Positions 23,230 to 27,622 of a stretch of 27,622 nucleotides of DNA are shown one piece after another; within the stretch, counting starts at the first letter, position 1, and the number at the start of each line of letters is the position of its first letter. The stretch is from positions 1 to 27,622 of the forward strand of contig JAEZLJ010000158.1 in the NCBI GenBank assembly GCA_023415275.1, in the 5' to 3' direction. Both the position numbers and the translations under genes were made by a program. Below the pieces are notes generated by a model, which was given only the letters and a program-made list of their open reading frames with translations, did no database searches and was not told the origin of the DNA. This stretch comes from Bacteroidota bacterium (lineage in GTDB: Bacteria > Bacteroidota > Bacteroidia > Chitinophagales > Chitinophagaceae).

Positions 23230-23841
23230 TCACCATTTTAAGAAGCGCCACACCCATTGCAATTGGAGGCAAATGGTGCCATCCCTTGATTCTGCTGCAT
23301 CCAGCCATTTCACTTCTGCGCCGAAGCCCATATTTTTACTCAAAGGTTGAATATACGAGGCTGCTGCCATCCACCCCACACTGATCTTGTTGGACCTTGT
23401 TTTACTTTTATAGTCCAGGTTGGTCGTTAGAAAATATACACCCGAGCCGGCAAATACATTGAATCTTTTAGTAAGTGCCATTGACCATTCCACCAATACA
23501 GGTGTAGCATTCAACACAACTTTCCCTTTTTGACCTGCGGAATCCTTTAGAGAATAGTTTAAAAAGGTCATATACCCCGTCTCCAGTCCAAGTTTTACCA
23601 GGTGATCAGGATGCCACATGATCCTGATGGTGGACACCGGGTTCACATTGGTGATGGTAGGATCCAGGTACGCCAGGTCTTTTGAATAAGAGGGATAATG
23701 CCCAAGTCCGCCACTGACATACACCACTAATGAATAATCTCCTCTTTTTACAGGTTCAGAGGTAAAGCCGCCTGGTTGCGCATATGCACATACGCTCCAT
23801 AGCAAGACCCATAGCGATATGAATATTTTATTGTTTGGCAT
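23230..23841 (-). CDS. Outer-membrane beta-barrel protein, last gene of a coupled operon
   Basis: Starting at the ATG at 23841 the product is about 203 residues, beginning MPNNKIFISLWVLLWSVCAYAQ, a clear signal peptide. The mature part is a small barrel with aromatic strands (YSLVVYVSGGLGHY, LVKLGLETGYMTFLNYSL, FNVFAGSGVYFLTTNLDY, NMGFGAEVKWLDA, ending QWVWRFLKW). The frame reaches 24000, but that extension lies inside the preceding gene in another frame and looks non-coding. The start overlaps the last 14 bases of the preceding phosphodiesterase gene, which implies translational coupling. Function unknown. Confidence 0.8.
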   Translation of the reverse strand: MPNNKIFISLWVLLWSVCAYAQPGGFTSEPVKRGDYSLVVYVSGGLGHYPSYSKDLAYLDPTITNVNPVSTIRIMWHPDHLVKLGLETGYMTFLNYSLKDSAGQKGKVVLNATPVLVEWSMALTKRFNVFAGSGVYFLTTNLDYKSKTRSNKISVGWMAAASYIQPLSKNMGFGAEVKWLDAAESRDGTICLQLQWVWRFLKW

Positions 23842-25093
23842 AGTAGTAATAAGCAACAATGGAAGGATAGTTTGAAAGTATTCCGTCAAAGTGGCCCTGG
23901 TACATATATTCCGATACATTTTGCGGCACATCAAGCGTCCACACAAAAGCCCTTCTTCCCTGTGCATGGATCTGCTCCACCTGTTCATTCTGCAAACCAA
24001 GTGTCCAACGCGGTGCCCAGATCCTTGAGTTGGCAGCCACTACATCTTCCGGCGTTAATTCGCAAACAGACGGGATATTGTTATGATCCGGCATTGCCAG
24101 GAAATGCTGCAATACTTCCTGGTCAGGAATACCAATGGTAATCTCCAACTTCCGGCCTATAGCCTTTGCCTCCTGTATGTACCTCTGTTGTATTTTCACC
24201 AGTTCCTCTAATGGTCCGGAGAATTTGGTATCCAGCCATACATATTCAAGTGCTGTGTTATACACCACTGTGTGCAGGGCTTCATCTAAAGTGGGTATGC
24301 GCTCGCCTTGCTTTAACCGCACTAAGGTGTACAACTGGTCATAACTGAAGTTTTCAATAGGTCCCAATAACCCATTCTTCCGGATCAGCCGTTCATTCAA
24401 AGTGGCATCATGAAATAATACAAAGACATCATCACTCGTCTTGCGCACATCTATCTCAATACCATTGGCACCAAACCTCGATGCCAGCTTGATCATGGCA
24501 ACCGAATTCTCAGATGCCGGCAATACATCCGATGTGCTGCCCCCTCCTCTATGCGCTACAATCTGCAATGGCTTTGCCTTGTATAAAGGCCTGTTATATC
24601 GTAACCGCAGGGGCAAGACAGGCAACGCCTGCCCATTACCAAAACTGCCTTCTATTACCAGGCTATCTGCCATAGTGAAAGGGATTCCATTCAAAAGCTG
24701 GCGGGCCCCCTTTGCCGCACTTATTGTAAAACGTGCAATGCCTGTTTCTGTATTCACCATCTTTCTCCAGTACCCGTTTAGCAATATGCTGTCACCACTT
24801 CTCCTCCCCTCCAGGATAAAATACGAAACATCCTTTTCTCCAAATAGGGAAAGATGATAAAGCGTATCTGTCCCATTAGCCGTATAACTCCATTTGGCGG
24901 CTGTGGCGGGCCCAAACACATCACTTCCTTCTTGTATCACATACACCCCTTCCAATGCAGGCCTTGCCTGTGCGGGAAGTATGGTGGCCGCTTCAAAAAG
25001 ATCCCATCGTGTATCCGGAACTGGGGCTTCAAAATTCCTTTTGCAAGATAAAGCCATCATAACAACCAGCCATATGATAACAATTGCTTTCAT
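23828..25093 (-). CDS. Glycerophosphodiester phosphodiesterase lipoprotein (GDPD family)
   Basis: The 421-residue product has a lipoprotein signal (MKAIVIIWLVVMMALSCKRN, Cys17), an N-terminal beta-rich region (about 45-165), and a GDPD barrel from about 175. GDPD motifs: AHRG (His181, Arg182), SEN (Glu195), EIDVRKTSDD (Glu213, Asp215), FHD (His228). The enzyme cleaves glycerophosphodiesters such as deacylated phospholipids, giving glycerol 3-phosphate and an alcohol. The lipid anchor places it on the periplasmic or outer face. Its start overlaps the stop of the upstream gene (ATGA) and its stop overlaps the next start, so all three genes are coupled. The N-terminal region is not recognised and may bind substrate or envelope. 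Confidence 0.9.
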   Translation of the reverse strand: MKAIVIIWLVVMMALSCKRNFEAPVPDTRWDLFEAATILPAQARPALEGVYVIQEGSDVFGPATAAKWSYTANGTDTLYHLSLFGEKDVSYFILEGRRSGDSILLNGYWRKMVNTETGIARFTISAAKGARQLLNGIPFTMADSLVIEGSFGNGQALPVLPLRLRYNRPLYKAKPLQIVAHRGGGSTSDVLPASENSVAMIKLASRFGANGIEIDVRKTSDDVFVLFHDATLNERLIRKNGLLGPIENFSYDQLYTLVRLKQGERIPTLDEALHTVVYNTALEYVWLDTKFSGPLEELVKIQQRYIQEAKAIGRKLEITIGIPDQEVLQHFLAMPDHNNIPSVCELTPEDVVAANSRIWAPRWTLGLQNEQVEQIHAQGRRAFVWTLDVPQNVSEYMYQGHFDGILSNYPSIVAYYYYAKQ

Positions 25094-25824
25094 AAAATGA
25101 TACCTACAATTACCTGTGGAAAGAATAAGTTTCGGTCATAAGGTTCAAAAAGAGTCCAGGTCTGCCAGTAGAAGTTAGTGTAGATAGCCCTGAATGCCAA
25201 TGTAAGGCTTTTCTTTCCATAGAAAGGTTGTTCAAGAGCCACTGTATACGCCGAGCCGCTGAACCACCGGTAATCTGTAGCCACCTTCACATCGCCTGCG
25301 TGTGTATTGATGCCGATGTTCATTATGCCTTCCGCCTTTAATGTCAGCAGGATGCGTTTATTGAATCGGTAACCCATTGAAAGATTAGGATAGTTTTGCC
25401 ACCCGGTACCCTTGGTTTTTACACCCTGCACATTAATGAATCCAAACCAAAACCCCAGATCATTACCGGCACCTACGGAAACCCTGTCACTAACAGGAAT
25501 GGCTATCCGGGGCCCCAGGGTAATAAGGTTTTGAAGTCCCTGCAAGGAGAGGCGCCCATCCAGGTACCATTTATCCTTTAACCTGCGCAAAATATGCACA
25601 TCACCGGCAGGCATCCTGAAATGCAGTTCCTCGGTGATCTCGTAAGGCATGGTGGTAGCGGTGAATCCAACGGAAGTGCTCCAGTTCCGATCCATAGGAT
25701 ATGGGAAAAAGATACGCTTCTGACCAGCAATGGGAACATCCTGGGCCTTAATGGCAACCTGGCCCGCCATGAAGGAAAGCAATACAAGTAGTTTGATGAT
25801 GGCCTGCCTGTAATATTGATTCAT
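25090..25824 (-). CDS. Outer-membrane beta-barrel protein, first gene of the operon
   Basis: The 244-residue product has a signal peptide (IIKLLVLLSFMAGQVAIKAQ) and a barrel-like mature region with repeating strands (WSTSVGFTATTMPYEI, VSVGAGNDLGFWFGFINV, PNLSMGYRFNKRILLTLKAEGI, LTLAFRAIYTNFYWQTW) and a hydrophobic final strand VIVGIIL. There is no plug domain. It opens the three-gene operon; its stop overlaps the phosphodiesterase start by four bases (ATGA). Together with the last gene it might form pores or anchors around the phosphodiesterase (inference). Function unknown. Confidence 0.8.
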   Translation of the reverse strand: MNQYYRQAIIKLLVLLSFMAGQVAIKAQDVPIAGQKRIFFPYPMDRNWSTSVGFTATTMPYEITEELHFRMPAGDVHILRRLKDKWYLDGRLSLQGLQNLITLGPRIAIPVSDRVSVGAGNDLGFWFGFINVQGVKTKGTGWQNYPNLSMGYRFNKRILLTLKAEGIMNIGINTHAGDVKVATDYRWFSGSAYTVALEQPFYGKKSLTLAFRAIYTNFYWQTWTLFEPYDRNLFFPQVIVGIIL

Positions 25825-26339
25825 AATGAATATCCTGTAACTGATTAGGTGGTTCAGAATAAAATATAGGATTTAAAACCGCATGTGGAGATCATGCCGG
25901 CCCTGCAGTAGTAATACAATTAATGGGCCGCTGAAAAAATAGGAAGAATGAGGATTACCATGGGGCAAAAAATAGACCCCTGTGGAAACAGGGGTCGCAA
26001 CCAAAACTAACTGCTTATGAGAAAAATTTTCTGCTTTGTTGAATACAAAATTACTTCACATAATGATAATATCTTGTTATGGCTATGTTAGTAGTGGATT
26101 AAAATCTGATTATAATATTGATAGTAATCAAGGATTTGTCAATGATATAATACTGTATTTTAATAACTGTTTGGAATGGCCGGGGAATATACCACCGATC
26201 GAAATCTATACCCTATAGCTACAATCACGACAACGGTTCACCTCAAATAAGAGTAGCATGAGCACACTGCCACTAGCTTAAACATCATTTCACATGTATT
26301 CATAAAAAGCTTTCCCATTTCTTTATTATTTTTAGCGGA
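25825..26339. other. Intergenic region with leader-like remnant
   Basis: No intact gene is seen. It contains the hairpin-plus-aborted-start remnant at 25975-26091 (separate entry); the rest is AT rich. A 60-codon ORF at 26036-26218 has no credible start or composition. Confidence 0.5.
25975..26091 (+). pseudogene. Leader hairpin followed by an aborted start, possible remnant of a SusC-like gene
   Basis: A perfect 9-bp stem GACCCCTGT (25975-25983) and ACAGGGGTC (25988-25996) is followed by GCAACCAAAACTAACTGCTT and an ATG at 26017. The frame reads MRKIFCFVEYKITSHNDNIL, then LWLC and a stop at 26089-26091. From memory, this leader arrangement precedes SusC-type outer-membrane receptor genes in Chitinophagaceae, and MRKI-F starts match their signal peptides; this was not checked. 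Here the reading frame dies after 24 codons, so a receptor gene may have been lost from this site. Low certainty. Confidence 0.35.
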
Positions 26340-27212
26340 ATGCCAATTAAAAGATTAGTCTTCCGCGAGATCAAAAGTTATATCCTCATTATCATCGCTA
26401 TTTTATCTGCCGGAATGGGCATTAAGGGTTACCTGCTTTCCAGTCATTTTATTGATGGTGGAGTCACGGGAATTTCCATGTTGTTGAATAATATATTCGG
26501 CTGGCCTTTATATATACTCATTCCCCTGATCAACCTGCCATTCATCATACTGGCTTATTTCCAGCTCGGGCTCAAATTTGCCCTTAAAAGCACGCTGGCC
26601 ATTGCAGGCTTAGCCTTCTGCCTGGCCTTTGTACCTTATCCTGATGTAACACCTGACAAATTGCTGACAGCCGTTTTTGGTGGTTTCTTTATTGGACTGG
26701 GCATAGGATTGGCCATCAGGGCAGAATCTGTACTGGACGGGACAGAGATCGCCGCCTTACTGGTAAGCAAAAACACTAGTATGTTGAAAGTAGCAGATGT
26801 CATCCTGCTGCTCAATGTGGTCATATTTGCCACCGCTCTTTTCTTCCTTGGGGTTGAACCTGCCTCCTACTCCATACTCACCTATTTTGCTGCTTCCAAA
26901 ACCATTGACTTCCTTTTATATGGATTGGAAGAATACACCGGCGTCACCATCGTATCACCACAAAGCCAGATCATCAGGGACCGTATTACCGAAGAAATGG
27001 GAAGGGGTGTCACGGTGTACAGCGGCAAAAAAGGTTATGGCAAACGCGGCGAAAGCGACGCTGAAAATGACATCCTCTTTACTGTGGTCACCCGGCTGGA
27101 AGTAGGCAAATTAAAATCCATAGTGGACGCCATTGACCATAAGGCTTTTATCATCCAGCACAGTATCAACGATATACAGGGCGGAATGGTCAAGCAAAGA
27201 GGCCTTCATTGA
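26340..27212 (+). CDS. YitT-family multi-pass membrane protein with DUF2179 tail
   Basis: The 290-residue product has about five hydrophobic segments in the first 200 residues (ILIIIAILSAGMGIKGYLL, LYILIPLINLPFIILAYF, STLAIAGLAFCLAFV, TAVFGGFFIGLGIGLAI, VILLLNVVIFATALFFL) and the family's HFIDGGVTGISMLL signature. The C-terminus (about 215-285: GVTVYSGKKGYGKRGESDAENDILFTVVTRLEVGKLKSIVDAIDHKAFIIQHSIND) is the soluble DUF2179 domain. YitT proteins are inner-membrane proteins of unknown transport role. A separate gene; the RRM gene follows 87 bp later on the same strand. Confidence 0.88.
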   Translation: MPIKRLVFREIKSYILIIIAILSAGMGIKGYLLSSHFIDGGVTGISMLLNNIFGWPLYILIPLINLPFIILAYFQLGLKFALKSTLAIAGLAFCLAFVPYPDVTPDKLLTAVFGGFFIGLGIGLAIRAESVLDGTEIAALLVSKNTSMLKVADVILLLNVVIFATALFFLGVEPASYSILTYFAASKTIDFLLYGLEEYTGVTIVSPQSQIIRDRITEEMGRGVTVYSGKKGYGKRGESDAENDILFTVVTRLEVGKLKSIVDAIDHKAFIIQHSINDIQGGMVKQRGLH

Positions 27213-27299
27213 CAGCAATTAATTTTTTCTTTTATCAAAACCTTGCAGACTGGTAATACCAAAATAAGTTATGTACATTTACTCCCTAAAATATCCTAC

Positions 27300-27622
27300 A
27301 TGAAACTTTTTGTAGCAGGCCTCCCATACGATCTTTATGATGATGAGCTGATGGAGATCTTCGAAAAATTTGGCACAATTGCTTCCGCCAAAGTTACCAT
27401 GGATAAAGAAACAGGTAAGAGCAGGGGCTTTGGATTTGTGGACATGCCCAATGATGAAGAGGCCAGGGAAGCTATTGAACACCTAAACGATATCTCCCTT
27501 GGCAAAAAGCCATTGGTGGTAAAACAGGCCGATGAGCGTGGTGGTTCAGGCGGTGGACAAGGCGGTGGCGGATTCAGGGGCGGCCATGGTGGTGGTGGCG
27601 GTGGATTCAACAAAAGAGATGA
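27300..27622 (+). CDS. RRM-type glycine-rich RNA-binding protein (partial, runs off the window)
   Basis: The ATG at 27300 opens MKLFVAGLPYDLYDDELMEI, with RNP2 LFVAGL (residues 3-8) and RNP1 RGFGFV (about 42-47) of a single RNA-recognition motif. The domain ends near residue 77 (KKPLVVKQADE). A glycine-rich tail follows (GGSGGGQGGGGFRGG, then GGGGGGFNKRD) and continues past the window end with no stop seen. Single-RRM proteins with Gly-rich tails are common in Bacteroidota and cyanobacteria and bind single-stranded RNA, often in cold or stress response. The reading frame is unambiguous. Confidence 0.92.
   Translation, partial: MKLFVAGLPYDLYDDELMEIFEKFGTIASAKVTMDKETGKSRGFGFVDMPNDEEAREAIEHLNDISLGKKPLVVKQADERGGSGGGQGGGGFRGGHGGGGGGFNKRD

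Noticed and set aside
26036..26218. 60-codon ORF in the intergenic region
   Set aside because: There is no credible start, the sequence is AT rich, and no motif is present.
1..27622. CRISPR array, rRNA, complete tRNA, prophage or complete insertion sequence
   Set aside because: None could be found by eye: no regular spaced repeats longer than 8 bp, no rRNA cores, and only the truncated IS91 fragment.

Overview
The window looks like chromosomal DNA of a Bacteroidota member, most likely Chitinophagaceae. This rests on protein flavour (outer-membrane beta-barrels with carboxypeptidase-regulatory and plug domains, YceI proteins, an RRM/glycine-rich RNA-binding protein), on promoters with a -7 motif TAnnTTTG, and on the lack of strong Shine-Dalgarno sequences. 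No rRNA, complete tRNA, CRISPR array or intact mobile element is visible.

Layout. Bases 1-680 hold the truncated end of an IS91-type transposase, a run of short perfect hairpins and an 8-bp-period repeat. Next come a short UvrA paralogue (minus), a tandem pair of small paralogous proteins (plus), and a minus-strand run of dipeptidase E, a TPR-like protein, an SRPBCC protein and a Crp/Fnr-type regulator. A secreted two-domain protein (plus) converges on an ABC ATPase that has no permease gene. Bases 8894-9628 have no convincing ORF, but 9051-9570 carries a near-consensus Bacteroidota promoter and a strong Rho-independent terminator, so it is a candidate structured non-coding RNA. An SDR dehydrogenase follows, converging through a perfect 15-bp bidirectional terminator on a minus-strand block. 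That block holds a PRC-barrel protein, a small membrane protein, two small hypotheticals, and a YceI / outer-membrane barrel / YceI trio.

The middle (15.3-18.2 kb) has small hypotheticals, a lipoprotein, a second structured non-coding element (17388-17520) and a single-domain response regulator. The right part has a TonB-receptor-like outer-membrane protein, a calcineurin-like phosphoesterase, a periplasmic TPR protein, and a tightly coupled three-gene operon (outer-membrane protein, glycerophosphodiester phosphodiesterase lipoprotein, outer-membrane protein). Next is a leader-like hairpin in front of a 24-codon aborted reading frame, then a YitT-family membrane protein, and finally an RRM protein cut by the window edge.

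Most genes are housekeeping or envelope functions and do not form one obvious system. The least explained items are the two non-coding units (9051-9570 and 17388-17520), the YceI-barrel-YceI module, the coupled OMP-GDPD-OMP operon, and the tandem small paralogues. Functions come from motif recognition by eye; no database search was run.
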